A DNA stretch of 64,000 bases from assembly GCF_900169065.1 (NCBI RefSeq), contig NZ_FXZB01000008.1, positions 96,688 to 160,687 of the forward strand, written 5' to 3'. Made by a program: the position numbers and the translations under genes. Below are positions 16,492 through 25,934 of the stretch, in pieces. The stretch's first letter is position 1. Every line of letters starts with the position of its first letter. The notes beneath the pieces are model-generated. The model made no database searches, had not been told where the DNA came from, and saw only the letters and a program-made list of their open reading frames with translations. The DNA comes from Brevibacterium aurantiacum (GTDB taxonomy: Bacteria; Actinomycetota; Actinomycetes; Actinomycetales; Brevibacteriaceae).

Positions 16492-17865
16492 TCAGGCCTT
16501 GGCAGTTTCCTTCTTCGGAGCCGGCTTCGAGTTGGCTGCCTCCACGAAGTTCTTGCGAGGAACATCGAGATCGGCCAGCGGCATGGCGTCGCGGCCGACG
16601 ATGGCGTTGAGGATCCAGTTGCCGAAGACCTTGACCTTGCGATCCACTGTTGGGATCGCGTAGCCGTGGTAGGCGCGGTGCATCAGCCAAGCGAGGACGC
16701 CGCGGGCTTCGAAGTCGCCCATCTGCGAAACGCCCTTGTACAGGCCGAGACCTGCAACGGTGCCGATGGTCTTGTGGAAGTACTGCTTGAACTCGGTCTC
16801 TCCGCGCAGTGCGGCAAGAACGTTGGCAGCCAGCACTGGTGCCTGGCGCACGGCGTGCTGAGCGTTGGGCACGCAGTAGCCGCCCACGCCGCCACCGGAG
16901 AGGTCAGGCACAGCAGCGTTGTCGCCGGCGGCCCAAGCGCCTTCGACCACACCGTTGTCGCCCTCGACGCGCAGATCGGCGCGCACGGTCACACGACCGC
17001 GCTCATCGAGAGGCAGGTCCGAGTCGACGAGGATCGGGTTGGCCTTGACGCCAGCCGACCAGACGATGGTGTCGGCGTCGAATTCTTCGCCGCTGGAGAG
17101 CTTGATGTGCTTGTCGGTGCAGTCCTGGAGGAAGGTCTCGAGGTACACGTCGATGCCGCGTTCGCGCATGTGCTCAACGACCCAGCGAGCCTGAGCTTCG
17201 CCGACCTCGGGCATGACACGATCGAGTGCCTCGACGAGGACGAAGCGGACATCGGCTTCGGTCAGCGTCTCGTACTGAGCCACTGCGGAGCGGACAACGT
17301 CTTCGAGCTCGGTGAGGAGTTCGATGCCAGCGAATCCGCCGCCGACGAAGACGAAGGTCAGCGCCTTGCGACGCTCATCATCGTCTTCCATCAGCGAGGC
17401 ATCGGCCAAGCGGCTGAGGAGGTGATCGCGAAGTGCGACAGCTTCCTCGATGCGCTTGAGCGCGATGGCGTTCTCCTTGAGGCCTGGGATCGGCAGAGCA
17501 CGCGCCACCGAACCGGCGGCCATGATGATGTGGTCGTAGTCGAGCTCGAACGCTTCGTCGTTCTCCGGCTCGACGGTGACGAACTTGTCGCCGTGATTGA
17601 TCGAGGTGACCTTCGCGGTGATGACTTCAGCACCGGAGAGGTTGCGGCGCAGCGGCACGACAGCGTGACGCGGCTCGATGGACCCGGCAGCCACCTCGGG
17701 GAGGAACGGCAGGTAGGTCATGTACGGGTTGGGATCGACCACGGTCACTGTGGCTTCGCCACGACCGAGGTTCTTCAACAGATTCTGAGCGGTAACGAGA
17801 CCAAGGTAGCCGCCACCAACGACGAGGATTCGAGGACGCAATTTTGAGTTTCTGATGAGTGCCAT
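16492..17865 (-). CDS. ndh: Type II NADH:quinone dehydrogenase
   Basis: A 457-residue NDH-2. The FAD-binding Rossmann motif VVGGGYLGL lies at about 16-24, followed by VDPNPYMTYLPFLPEVAAG, a second nucleotide fold FVFVGGGFAGIELLTELED for NADH, and the family's AAGDNAAVPDL near 315-325. It oxidises NADH and passes electrons to the quinone pool without pumping protons, on the cytoplasmic face of the membrane. A TAGGAT hexamer ends 6 nt before the ATG, predicting a leaderless message. A Rex-like operator at 17883-17900 overlaps the -35/spacer region, so transcription probably responds to the NADH/NAD+ ratio. It is monocistronic. Confidence 0.93.
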   Translation of the reverse strand: MALIRNSKLRPRILVVGGGYLGLVTAQNLLKNLGRGEATVTVVDPNPYMTYLPFLPEVAAGSIEPRHAVVPLRRNLSGAEVITAKVTSINHGDKFVTVEPENDEAFELDYDHIIMAAGSVARALPIPGLKENAIALKRIEEAVALRDHLLSRLADASLMEDDDERRKALTFVFVGGGFAGIELLTELEDVVRSAVAQYETLTEADVRFVLVEALDRVMPEVGEAQARWVVEHMRERGIDVYLETFLQDCTDKHIKLSSGEEFDADTIVWSAGVKANPILVDSDLPLDERGRVTVRADLRVEGDNGVVEGAWAAGDNAAVPDLSGGGVGGYCVPNAQHAVRQAPVLAANVLAALRGETEFKQYFHKTIGTVAGLGLYKGVSQMGDFEARGVLAWLMHRAYHGYAIPTVDRKVKVFGNWILNAIVGRDAMPLADLDVPRKNFVEAANSKPAPKKETAKA

Positions 17866-17882
17866 ATGCCCATCCTAGGCCT

Positions 17883-17900
17883 TTGTGAAAACTTTCACTA
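17883..17900. promoter_or_regulatory. Rex-type redox operator upstream of ndh
   Basis: TTGTGAAAACTTTCACTA matches the Rex consensus TTGTGAA-N4-TTCACAA with one mismatch in the last positions; the inner GTGAAA/TTTCAC palindrome is perfect. It lies between the -35 and -10 regions of the ndh promoter, where binding would repress. Rex senses NADH; its gene is not in this window. Confidence 0.7.
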
Positions 17901-17945
17901 ATTGAATCTCGACGCCCCAGATGAGAGGTTCAGCACCAGGTTCGA

Positions 17946-19241
17946 TCACCGTCTGCGGCGAATGAAAACCACCGCGGAAAGCACGAAGAGGATCACCGCA
18001 ATGAGGGCGCCAGCGCCCAGAACCGAGTAGCCCAACATGGGTGTCGACTGTGATGAGACGACGTCCTTCGGCGCGACCGCCTTCGGGTTGTTGTCCTCGG
18101 CCGGGACTGCGTTTTCGGTCTCGGACGGATCGGATGCCGCGCGTCGGTGCATCGTCACCCAATCGGCAAGGTCGTCGGCCGCGCTGGGCACGGTCTTCGG
18201 AACGCCTGACTTCATCGCGGCCTTCGGATCGAGCCGGCCCCAACCGACGATCGGATCCGGTTTGTCCTTTTTGCTCTGCCCCTTATGTCCGGGGACCGGC
18301 TTGGCCGTCAAAGTCAGCTTGGCGGTGACTTCATCGGCGCTGAGGTCGGGATCCTCGGCCCGGATCAGCGCTGCCACGCCGGAGACGATGGGTGAGGCAA
18401 AGGAACAGCCCTGCCCCTCGGCATAGCCGCCCGAGTAGTAAGGGATCGGAATGTCTTCCGCCGGCCCCATGAGATCCACGGCCGTTCCGGGCGCTGTGGA
18501 TTCGGATAGGACGCGGTTCTTCTTACCCAGTCCGCCGACTCCGATGACACCGGGCACTGTCGACGGTGACCACGCCTGCGTGGCTCCCTGGGAGGCATTG
18601 CCGACACAGGCGATGACGACGACGTCCTTCTTATAGGCATAGGCGAAGGATTCGTCCCAGCTTGAAGGCCAGGCAGGATCGTCCCAACCCAGAGACATGT
18701 TGATGACTTTGGCTCCCGAGTCGACGGCCCACCTGATCGCCTTGTCGGCCTGCTCGCGAGTCGAGCCGGATTCCTTCGGCCGCTCAGGTCCCAACCACAT
18801 CGACGCAGAGAGAATATCGACGTCGGGGGCGACTCCCGTCGGGCCTGCGCCTTTCCCCTGACCGGCGATGACGCCGGCGACGGCGGTGCCGTGATGGATG
18901 GTGGTCTTGCCGCCGATGGGTGTCTTGCCGTCTTTGTCGAGTCCGCTGAAGTCCTTGGACTTGCTGACCACGCCTTTGAGGTCCTCATGTTTGGTGTTGA
19001 CACCTGAATCGATGACGGCGACCTTCACACCTTTGCCCGTGGACTTCTTCCACATGTCATCGATGCCGTACTTCTTGATGTACCACTGCCCGGGTCCGGG
19101 TTCGGGTGCAGCAAGCGCCGGCTGAGTCGTGCCCATGACCAGACCCAGCACCAGGGAGCCGACGAGTGCGAGCTTTGCGGTGCGCTTTCCAGCGCGGAGA
19201 CGCTTGGGAGCCGTCAGTTCCCGCGCGGCGACGGGCTTCAC
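17946..19241 (-). CDS. Mycosin-like subtilase (S8), membrane anchored
   Basis: A 431-residue protease precursor: basic N-terminus, signal helix at about 23-45 ending PALAAPE, catalytic domain, and a C-terminal membrane helix followed by RRRR. The triad is Asp78 (VIDSGV), His117 (HHGTAVAG) and Ser280 (GCSFASP), with oxyanion Asn215. This arrangement is that of mycosins, which process substrates of type VII (ESX) secretion, but no ESX genes are adjacent. Start GTG 19241 overlaps the stop of the Ppx/GppA gene by 4 bp (GTGA), so the two are coupled. An extracellular, membrane-tethered protease is a secure call; the substrate is unknown. Confidence 0.85.
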   Translation of the reverse strand: MKPVAARELTAPKRLRAGKRTAKLALVGSLVLGLVMGTTQPALAAPEPGPGQWYIKKYGIDDMWKKSTGKGVKVAVIDSGVNTKHEDLKGVVSKSKDFSGLDKDGKTPIGGKTTIHHGTAVAGVIAGQGKGAGPTGVAPDVDILSASMWLGPERPKESGSTREQADKAIRWAVDSGAKVINMSLGWDDPAWPSSWDESFAYAYKKDVVVIACVGNASQGATQAWSPSTVPGVIGVGGLGKKNRVLSESTAPGTAVDLMGPAEDIPIPYYSGGYAEGQGCSFASPIVSGVAALIRAEDPDLSADEVTAKLTLTAKPVPGHKGQSKKDKPDPIVGWGRLDPKAAMKSGVPKTVPSAADDLADWVTMHRRAASDPSETENAVPAEDNNPKAVAPKDVVSSQSTPMLGYSVLGAGALIAVILFVLSAVVFIRRRR

Positions 19242-20185
19242 GACTGCGTGCGCGCGAGGTCGAGCGCGGTGCCGTCGAGGATGTCCGTCTCCGAGACCAT
19301 GATGTCGAGCTCGGCTCCGGCACTCTTGACTGCAGAGTCGATGCGGGCTGCGATGCGGGCGAACAGGAGTCCCCCGGCCGCGATGACGTCGACGCGTCCG
19401 GGGTGCATGTACGGCAGTGCGGCACGAGCCTCACGCCCCATGCTCAGCAGTTCATCGGCCTCGGCGTCGATGTCTGCCACACGCAGATGGGTGCCGTGGA
19501 TGCGTTCACGCTGGTAGCTCTCAAGGTCGAGGATTCCCGCGGTCAGTGTGGTGACGGTGCCTGCAACCCCGATCATCGTCCGCGGCGCAGCGAGGTTGAC
19601 GATCTCTGCCGCCTTGTCCAGGTTGGCGTCGATGTCGTCGATGGCCGCCTGGATCTGCGCCCGGTCGGGGACGTCGACGGACATGTGTCGTTCGGTCAGG
19701 CGCACGGATCCGATGTCCATGCTCACCGCCGAGGTGACGCTTTCGGTGCCGAGGACCAGTTCGGTTGAGCCGCCGCCCAGGTCCATGACGAGGAACGGGC
19801 CGCTGTCGGCAGAACGTCCGACGGTGGCGCCGAGGAATGACAGATGGGCCTCTTCATCACCGGTGATGACGTCGGGCACGACGCCGAGGATGCCGAAGAT
19901 TCCGGCGGAGAATTCATCACGGTTCTTCACGTCACGGCTGGCGGAGGTGGCGACGAATCTCAGTTTCTCCGGTGAGTACTCGGCGGCCACCTCGGCGAAC
20001 TCTCGGGCCGCGGCAAACGTGCGCTCGAGCGCTTCGGGGGCGAACTCACCCGTTGCGTCGACTCCCTGGCCCAGGCGCACGATCCGGGTTTCGCGACGCA
20101 GTTCGGTCATCTGGCCCTGTTCGTCGACATCGGCGATGAGCAGGCGCAGGGAATTGGTCCCACAGTCGAAGGCGGCTACGCGCAT
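19238..20185 (-). CDS. Ppx/GppA family phosphatase (exopolyphosphatase-like)
   Basis: A 315-residue ASKHA-fold phosphatase: phosphate-1 motif VAAFDCGTNSLRLLIAD at the N-terminus, FVMDLGGGSTELVLG (phosphate-2) at about 135-150, and GVAGTVTTL and VIAAGGLLF later. These enzymes hydrolyse polyphosphate or pppGpp. It lacks the C-terminal HD extension of long Ppx, as is usual in actinobacteria. ATG 20185 is the start; upstream frame remnants do not belong. It is cotranscribed with DUF501 (8-bp gap) and coupled to the downstream protease. Confidence 0.9.
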   Translation of the reverse strand: MRVAAFDCGTNSLRLLIADVDEQGQMTELRRETRIVRLGQGVDATGEFAPEALERTFAAAREFAEVAAEYSPEKLRFVATSASRDVKNRDEFSAGIFGILGVVPDVITGDEEAHLSFLGATVGRSADSGPFLVMDLGGGSTELVLGTESVTSAVSMDIGSVRLTERHMSVDVPDRAQIQAAIDDIDANLDKAAEIVNLAAPRTMIGVAGTVTTLTAGILDLESYQRERIHGTHLRVADIDAEADELLSMGREARAALPYMHPGRVDVIAAGGLLFARIAARIDSAVKSAGAELDIMVSETDILDGTALDLARTQS

Positions 20186-20193
20186 GAGCTCTC

Positions 20194-20724
20194 CTATTCG
20201 CTTGCCTCGGTCGAGGCGCCCTCTGCGCCTGCCGGGGTGGGAACGTCGGTCATGAAGGAGATGGCACGGTCTCCGATCGGGTTGACTCCTGCCCCTGCGG
20301 CCAGGGAGTGTCCGACGAGAGCGTGCAGGCATTTCACTCGGGTGGGCATGCCACCGGCGGTGTAGTCCTTGATCTCTTCCACCTCGGCGATTCCGGCAGA
20401 CTGTCCGATCTCCGACCGTGTTGCGAGGTAGGCAGCGTGGGCCTTGGCGTAGGCGGCCGCGAGTTCCTCGTCTTCGGCGATCTCGGCGCTCCATTCGGTC
20501 ATGATTCCCGAGGCTTCGAGGCGTGAGCATTCAGCGACGAAGGCAGGGTGCGTGAGGTAGAAGGTGGTGGGGAACGGTGTGCCGTCCTCGAGCCGGGGAG
20601 CGGTCGCGACGACCAGCGGCTCACCTGAAGTGCTGCGGGCGGCGATCCCGACGACGCCGCGCGGAATCCGCCCGAGCTGTTCCTTCAGTATGGCGAAGTC
20701 CGCCTCGGTGCACTCTGTGATCAT
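20194..20724 (-). CDS. DUF501 family protein
   Basis: A 176-residue protein with the conserved DUF501 blocks: an N-terminal QLGRIPRGVVGIAARSTSGEPLVVATAPRLEDGTPFPTTFYLTHP, then SRLEASGIMTEW, and a cysteine-bearing GGMPTRVKCLHALVGHSLAAGAGVNPIGD. The family is near-universal in actinobacteria between the ftsB-like gene and ppx, with unknown function; the invariant Cys/His hint at a metal or catalytic role. Its ATG overlaps the stop of the ftsB-like gene. Confidence 0.9.
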   Translation of the reverse strand: MITECTEADFAILKEQLGRIPRGVVGIAARSTSGEPLVVATAPRLEDGTPFPTTFYLTHPAFVAECSRLEASGIMTEWSAEIAEDEELAAAYAKAHAAYLATRSEIGQSAGIAEVEEIKDYTAGGMPTRVKCLHALVGHSLAAGAGVNPIGDRAISFMTDVPTPAGAEGASTEASE

Positions 20725-21215
20725 CAGCCCTTCTCCACGGTATTGCCGACCTCTTGAATCGACTCCAGCAACTCAAGGTACCAGGCTTGCTTGCGCTGCG
20801 GACGGTCAGCATCCGGATCGTCACCGTCGATCGCCTCCTGGTTGGTGACGATGACCGCGTTCTTGCCCTCTTCCACGTAGTACTGGTCCTTGCGGGCCTT
20901 GCGTTTGATGTACGCGGGGTCCTTGAGATTCTCGTTCTTCTCTTCCAGCCCCTGGACCTCGGACTTCGTCGATTCGATCTCGCTGTTGAGTGCCGCGATC
21001 TGCTGTGCCTGCTTGAGTGCGGAGTTGATCGAGGGAAGAAATGTGACGAGCACGATGGCGATGACAAGGAGGAAGACACCTGTCTGCCAGGACAGTTTCC
21101 GTTTGCGAGTGCCCTCGGTGGACTGAGCCTCGACGACCGGCGTTGGGCGTCGACGGGGAGCGGCTCGGCCTGGAGCCGATTTGGGGGCGCTGTTTCTGGG
21201 TTTGCTCGGAACCAT
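20724..21215 (-). CDS. FtsB/DivIC-like septum formation protein
   Basis: A 163-residue bitopic membrane protein. The N-terminal 50 residues are basic and Pro-rich, a single membrane helix lies at about 56-75 (GVFLLVIAIVLVTFLP), then a coiled coil (LKQAQQIAALNSEIESTKSEVQGLEEKNENL) and the hallmark DPAYIKRKARKDQYYVEEGKN. It belongs to the DivIC/FtsB family that joins FtsL and FtsQ in the divisome. The SD is GAGGAAAGA. It forms an operon with DUF501 and ppx, and is separated from eno by the nuclease island on the opposite strand. Confidence 0.88.
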   Translation of the reverse strand: MVPSKPRNSAPKSAPGRAAPRRRPTPVVEAQSTEGTRKRKLSWQTGVFLLVIAIVLVTFLPSINSALKQAQQIAALNSEIESTKSEVQGLEEKNENLKDPAYIKRKARKDQYYVEEGKNAVIVTNQEAIDGDDPDADRPQRKQAWYLELLESIQEVGNTVEKG

Positions 21216-21768
21216 GTCTCTTTCCTCTGCGACCGGGGATGGGGAAGGCAGTCACAACACATCTAAGTCTGCCGTGTCAGCATCCGGCCTGCGAGGATTT
21301 GGGTGTCGTGGCGTGTTCTATTTTTCGAAAGTCTGAATCCGCCCGGTTCGCTCGCCTCTCTAGCGCGCCCACCCCTGTCGTCTCAGGCCGTCGCTCGGGC
21401 CACTCACGCCCCGTCGCCTCAGGCGCCCGTTCCGTCTGACGCCGCCGCGGCTGACACACGCCCTTCGCATTCAGGCTCGCGGCCCTCACCCTCGTCGCAG
21501 GCGCATGCCCTCCCCTTACCTTCACGTCCTACAACTAGTTCAGCTTCCGGCACCGCCAGCTCTAAAACCTCCCGTTGCTACGGGGTGATCTAGCACTCAC
21601 AGTGCAGGGTACGAAGCCTGTCGCTCGCGCCTCAACGCTTCCCGACCGCCGCACTCCCCTCCCCAGCCCCCGCACCAGACTCATTTACCCACAGCGTTAT
21701 CCACAGTTGCACAAACCTATGTTGCCGTTTGACAACTTTTGATGCAGTTTAATGATATGTACAAAATT
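21216..21768. other. Gene-free, C-rich spacer with paired DnaA boxes
   Basis: About 550 bp without a convincing gene. The plus strand is strikingly rich in C and poor in codon-like periodicity; short open frames here lack start signals. The left end must carry the ftsB-like promoter. The right end holds two DnaA-box-like nonamers (21685-21705) and a good promoter TTGACA (21729-21734) with TAATGAT near 21750 for the nuclease gene. Confidence 0.6.
21685..21705 (+). promoter_or_regulatory. Two tandem DnaA-box-like sites
   Basis: TTACCCACA (21685-21693) and a perfect TTATCCACA (21697-21705) lie 3 bp apart in the same orientation, about 30 bp before the nuclease promoter. They match the DnaA nonamer TTATNCACA. 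This is not an origin (no dnaA/dnaN and no larger box cluster), so a titration or regulatory role is the more likely reading. Confidence 0.55.
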
Positions 21769-22806
21769 ATGACCACACAACAGATCATCCGGCTTGGGTT
21801 CACTCACGCAGACATTCGGCGGGCTCGAAGCTGCTGCGTTCGTCGGCTGTCTCGCGGCGTCTATTCGGTCAGACACGTCTGCACCGTGGAAGGCCATCGG
21901 CGACTGTGGGCCAGCATCATTGAAGGAACTCATTCGGAGTTCACCGAGCACGGAGACCTCCGCGACCAGATCGAAGAGCTCGACGCCGCAGTCATGGCTC
22001 GATGCGAAGTCAGGTTCCAGAAGCAGAGTCAGGAGGCACGGCAGGAAGAAACTAACACCGCGAATGGATCAGACACAGCAACCCGAACGTCGCCGGCATC
22101 TCCCCCGGCTGAGGTGTTCTCGCACATCTCCGCTGCCCTCATCCACGGCCTGCCTATTGCCTACCCCGTCACTCACCAGGTGGAGGTGGTGCGCCCTGGA
22201 GTCAACCGCAGGTTCAAGAGCATCCATGTCAGGGGCGTGACAATCCCGAAGCATCACCGTCAGAGAGTTCGCGGCACCGAGGTGACGACGCTGGAGCGAA
22301 CACTCATTGACGTGGCGCGCACATACAACCCCGATATCTCGGTGTCGATGCTCGACGATGCCCTGCACCGCGGACTGACGACAAGGGAGAAGATCCTGGC
22401 GACTCTGGCGCAATGCCTGGAGACCAGGAACACCAAGAAGGTTCATCTCGCCCTCGAACTGGCCGATGCCCGTCGCGAGTCCCCCGCCGAGTCGATCGCC
22501 GCGGTGAGGTTCTTTCAGCACGGATTCGTCGGTTTCGTGCCCCAAGTTGAGTTCGACGCACCCTCGCTGCGAAGAAAGATTCGCGTCGATTTCTGCCATA
22601 AAGCAGCTCGGCTGATCGTTGAGATCGATGGACTTGGAAAGCTGTATCTCGGCTCGGGAGTGCCACGGGACGAACTCGAACGCGAACGGCGCAGAGAACA
22701 ATGGCTGCGTGATCAGGGCTGGGGGGTCATCAGAGTCACGTGGAAAGAGCTCTTCACAGAGGCGAAGTTCGAAGAGATCAGGCGGGCCCTCGTGAGCGCC
22801 AGGTGA
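21769..22806 (+). CDS. DUF559-type (Vsr/PD-(D/E)XK-like) endonuclease-domain protein with AbiEi-like N-terminus
   Basis: A 345-residue protein if started at ATG 21769; ATGs at 21742 and 21757 are in frame but overlap the TTGACA/TAATGAT promoter. Residues 1-35 look like the AbiEi-type winged helix (IRLGFTHADIRRARS, then VRRLSRGVYSVRH). The middle has SHISAALIHGLPIAYPV. The C-terminus carries the DUF559 nuclease-like block RRKIRVDFCHKAARLIVEIDGLGK, with VDF and EID as likely acidic metal ligands. Such genes are scattered and variable in actinobacteria, with no established function. It sits alone and opposed between eno and the ftsB-like gene, so it probably arrived by transfer. Confidence 0.75.
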   Translation: MTTQQIIRLGFTHADIRRARSCCVRRLSRGVYSVRHVCTVEGHRRLWASIIEGTHSEFTEHGDLRDQIEELDAAVMARCEVRFQKQSQEARQEETNTANGSDTATRTSPASPPAEVFSHISAALIHGLPIAYPVTHQVEVVRPGVNRRFKSIHVRGVTIPKHHRQRVRGTEVTTLERTLIDVARTYNPDISVSMLDDALHRGLTTREKILATLAQCLETRNTKKVHLALELADARRESPAESIAAVRFFQHGFVGFVPQVEFDAPSLRRKIRVDFCHKAARLIVEIDGLGKLYLGSGVPRDELERERRREQWLRDQGWGVIRVTWKELFTEAKFEEIRRALVSAR

Positions 22807-22941
22807 CTTTCCATCGATGCGGTCGGCTGCCTCGATAGACCCGTCGCCCGCAGCTTCATGAACAACCTCTGCAAATGTATGAATTGCGCGGTGCGGGTGG
22901 AGTTGCTGTATTCCCGGGGTGTTCTGCGAGGGACAGGAGGT

Positions 22942-23016
22942 TTTGGAGTCGCGGAGTAGTTTTGTGTGATCGCCAAGAGTTCTTGAAGTCGCGAAGAGGT
23001 TGTGTGATCGCGAAGC
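22942..23016. repeat. Imperfect tandem repeat, two 35-nt units
   Basis: Units at 22942-22977 and 22982-23016 share GGAGTCGCGGAG / GAAGTCGCGAAG followed by TTGTGTGATCGCSAAG, with a two-base indel. The period is about 40 bp. The origin is unknown. Confidence 0.6.
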
Positions 23017-23055
23017 ACACCGACCTCAGCAGCAACGACCCACCGATGAATGTCG

Positions 23056-23105
23056 CCGAGGCGGGGGCCGGGTGACCTTTGATGATCACCTGACCCCCGC
23101 CTCGG
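23056..23105 (-). terminator. Terminator of eno
   Basis: A long hairpin: arms 23056-23077 and 23084-23105 pair over 22 positions with about three mismatched or G-U positions (CCGAGGCGGGGG at the base). It lies directly after the eno stop and also carries the CGCCGAGGCGG variant of the repeated word at 23054. Confidence 0.75.
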
Positions 23106-23164
23106 GGATGAAGCCATTCAGCGCCTCAGCGCTGCAGTCGTTCAGCCGACCGCGCGAAGTTCAC

Positions 23165-24448
<1,284 letters not shown>

Positions 24449-24533
24449 TTACTCCTTCGCAATTGGTTTCACATGGGGAACATGTGCCTGCAGGACAGCT
24501 TAATGCACCGCGGCACCGGGCTTGCTCTCCGGC

Positions 24534-25349
24534 TCAGCCCTGGACGGATTCTTCGCGGTTCACGGGTGCCAGCAGCTGTCGGCGCAGCTTCTCCGGACTC
24601 TCCGGGGCCATTCCATGCTCAAGCAGATAGGCCTCGACACCGTTCTCGCCGTACTTGCCCTCGATGGAGTCAAGGATTTTGGCCATGAGTTCCGGCGGTG
24701 CCGCTGTTGCGGTCTCGGCGAGGTTGCCGGAGATGCCGGCATCGGCGAAGTTTCTGACGATGTTCTCGAGGAAGCCGCCGGACAGGTGCTGCGAGGTGAT
24801 TGCGTAGTCCTCGAGGATCTCGTGTCGGCCCACGACGAGGAGGATCTGGATGAATGCGGCGACCACTCCGGTCCGGTCCTTGCCGGCAGAGCAGTGGAAG
24901 ACCACGGCCACGCCACAGCTTTGTGCAACGACGTCGACGGCCATGGCCAGGCGGGTCCCGAAATGGCCGATCATGAGGTCATAGATCTTGCTCAGCGAGC
25001 GATCTGAGAGGTCCATGCCGGTCGCTTCGGCGGCCTTTTTCATCTCCTCGCGGCTGAGCTGCTTCGCGGGGAAGAAATGATCATCGAAGATGGGCAGCTC
25101 GATGTGGTTCACACCGAGTCCATCAAGGGCGTCGGGCAGCTTGGACCGCTCCCCCACGTCACGCAGATCCACGACGGTGGTGATGCCGAGTGCTCTGAGG
25201 TCGGCACGCGACTTGTCTGTGAGCTGGGCGAGTCCGTCGGCGCGGTAGACCTTGCCTGTGGCGACGGTCGTATCTCCCGCCGAGGTGGGAGATCCTCCGA
25301 TGTCGCGGAAATTGAATGTGCCTTCGATGTCGATGCGATCCAAGCTCAC
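24534..25349 (-). CDS. Tyrosine-protein phosphatase (PF13350 type)
   Basis: A 271-residue phosphatase with the P-loop VVFHCSAGKDRTGVVAA (HC-X5-R) at about 150-165 and the N-terminal signature FNFRDIGG with GKVYRADGLAQLTD. Members dephosphorylate phosphotyrosine or phosphoinositides; mycobacterial PtpB is a well-known relative and is secreted, but no signal peptide is visible here. The N-terminal loop carries SPTSAGDTT, encoded through a CGCCGAGGTGGG copy. Its start overlaps the mazG stop by 4 bp (ATGA), so the two are coupled. Confidence 0.9.
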   Translation of the reverse strand: MSLDRIDIEGTFNFRDIGGSPTSAGDTTVATGKVYRADGLAQLTDKSRADLRALGITTVVDLRDVGERSKLPDALDGLGVNHIELPIFDDHFFPAKQLSREEMKKAAEATGMDLSDRSLSKIYDLMIGHFGTRLAMAVDVVAQSCGVAVVFHCSAGKDRTGVVAAFIQILLVVGRHEILEDYAITSQHLSGGFLENIVRNFADAGISGNLAETATAAPPELMAKILDSIEGKYGENGVEAYLLEHGMAPESPEKLRRQLLAPVNREESVQG

Positions 25350-25852
25350 TGATTATCGTCTTTCTGCTGCTTCTCTTCGGTCTTGATCCGGCGGTACTCG
25401 CGTTCGACGTCTTCGAGCTCAGGCATCTCGTCGTCACGACTGTCCTCACCGAAGGCCAAGGGGTGGCGTCGGATGAGCTTTTCCTCGAGTCCGTCGATGA
25501 TGAGTCCCAGTGTGTGGCCGTAGGGAGCGGACCCGCTCTCATCCAACAGGGCCGAGTGGAAGAGGACCTGGTAGAAGACGTCTCCGAGCTCCTCGACGAC
25601 GGCCGCCCGGTGCGCAGGACTGGCATCGCTGCGGTAGTCCTCGAGCGCTTCGATGAGCTCTTCGGTTTCTTCGCGCGCATACTTCTCGAGACTTCCGTGG
25701 TCCTGCTTGCTCGACCAGGGGCACCGGCGACGCAGAGTCGCCATCGCCTCGATCGCTCCCTGCGTCTGTGCCGGGGTGACGCCGGTGGTCCCGGCTTCGA
25801 CGACATCAGCGCTTGAGGTGTCGTTCAAGCCCGATACCCTTGACTGCTCCAC
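25346..25852 (-). CDS. mazG: MazG nucleoside triphosphate pyrophosphohydrolase
   Basis: A 168-residue single-MazG-domain protein when started at GTG 25852, which has a GGAAGGCGG purine run upstream. Residues 1-35 are a polar extension. The domain then reads LRRRCPWSSKQDHGSLEKYAREETEELIEALEDY and VVEELGDVFYQVLFHSALL, with the EExxE and ExxD metal ligands. MazG hydrolyses (d)NTPs to NMP and PPi and limits aberrant nucleotides or ppGpp. The mazG-eno neighbourhood is conserved in actinobacteria; here a phosphatase gene is inserted. The start is a choice among GTGs. Confidence 0.85.
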   Translation of the reverse strand: MEQSRVSGLNDTSSADVVEAGTTGVTPAQTQGAIEAMATLRRRCPWSSKQDHGSLEKYAREETEELIEALEDYRSDASPAHRAAVVEELGDVFYQVLFHSALLDESGSAPYGHTLGLIIDGLEEKLIRRHPLAFGEDSRDDEMPELEDVEREYRRIKTEEKQQKDDNQ

Positions 25853-25898
25853 TGCCGTGCCGCCTTCCGATTCCTCACTGGCCGAACAATAAGAATGA

Positions 25899-25922
25899 CC
25901 CCCACCGCGGGTGCGATGGGGG
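25899..25922 (-). terminator. Terminator downstream of CsbD gene
   Basis: A CCCCCA / TGGGGG stem with an inner CGC/GCG pairing, followed on the minus strand by TCATTCTTATT. It ends the CsbD transcript before mazG. Confidence 0.6.
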
Positions 25923-25934
25923 CCGAATTCCTCA

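Larger units (their letters stand above)
22807..23164. other. Gene-free spacer with tandem repeat and eno terminator
   Basis: About 360 bp between the convergent nuclease gene and eno. It contains an imperfect direct repeat (22942-23016) and the large hairpin at 23056-23105. No plausible gene is seen; the open frames present lack ribosome-binding or promoter signals. Confidence 0.6.

Noticed and set aside
21303..21593. A 96-codon frame in the ftsB-nuclease spacer.
   Set aside because: Ser/Pro/Ala composition follows the C-rich DNA, with no SD, no -10 hexamer and no family likeness.
21685..21705. DnaA boxes as the chromosome origin.
   Set aside because: Only two boxes, no dnaA/dnaN and no AT-rich unwinding region.
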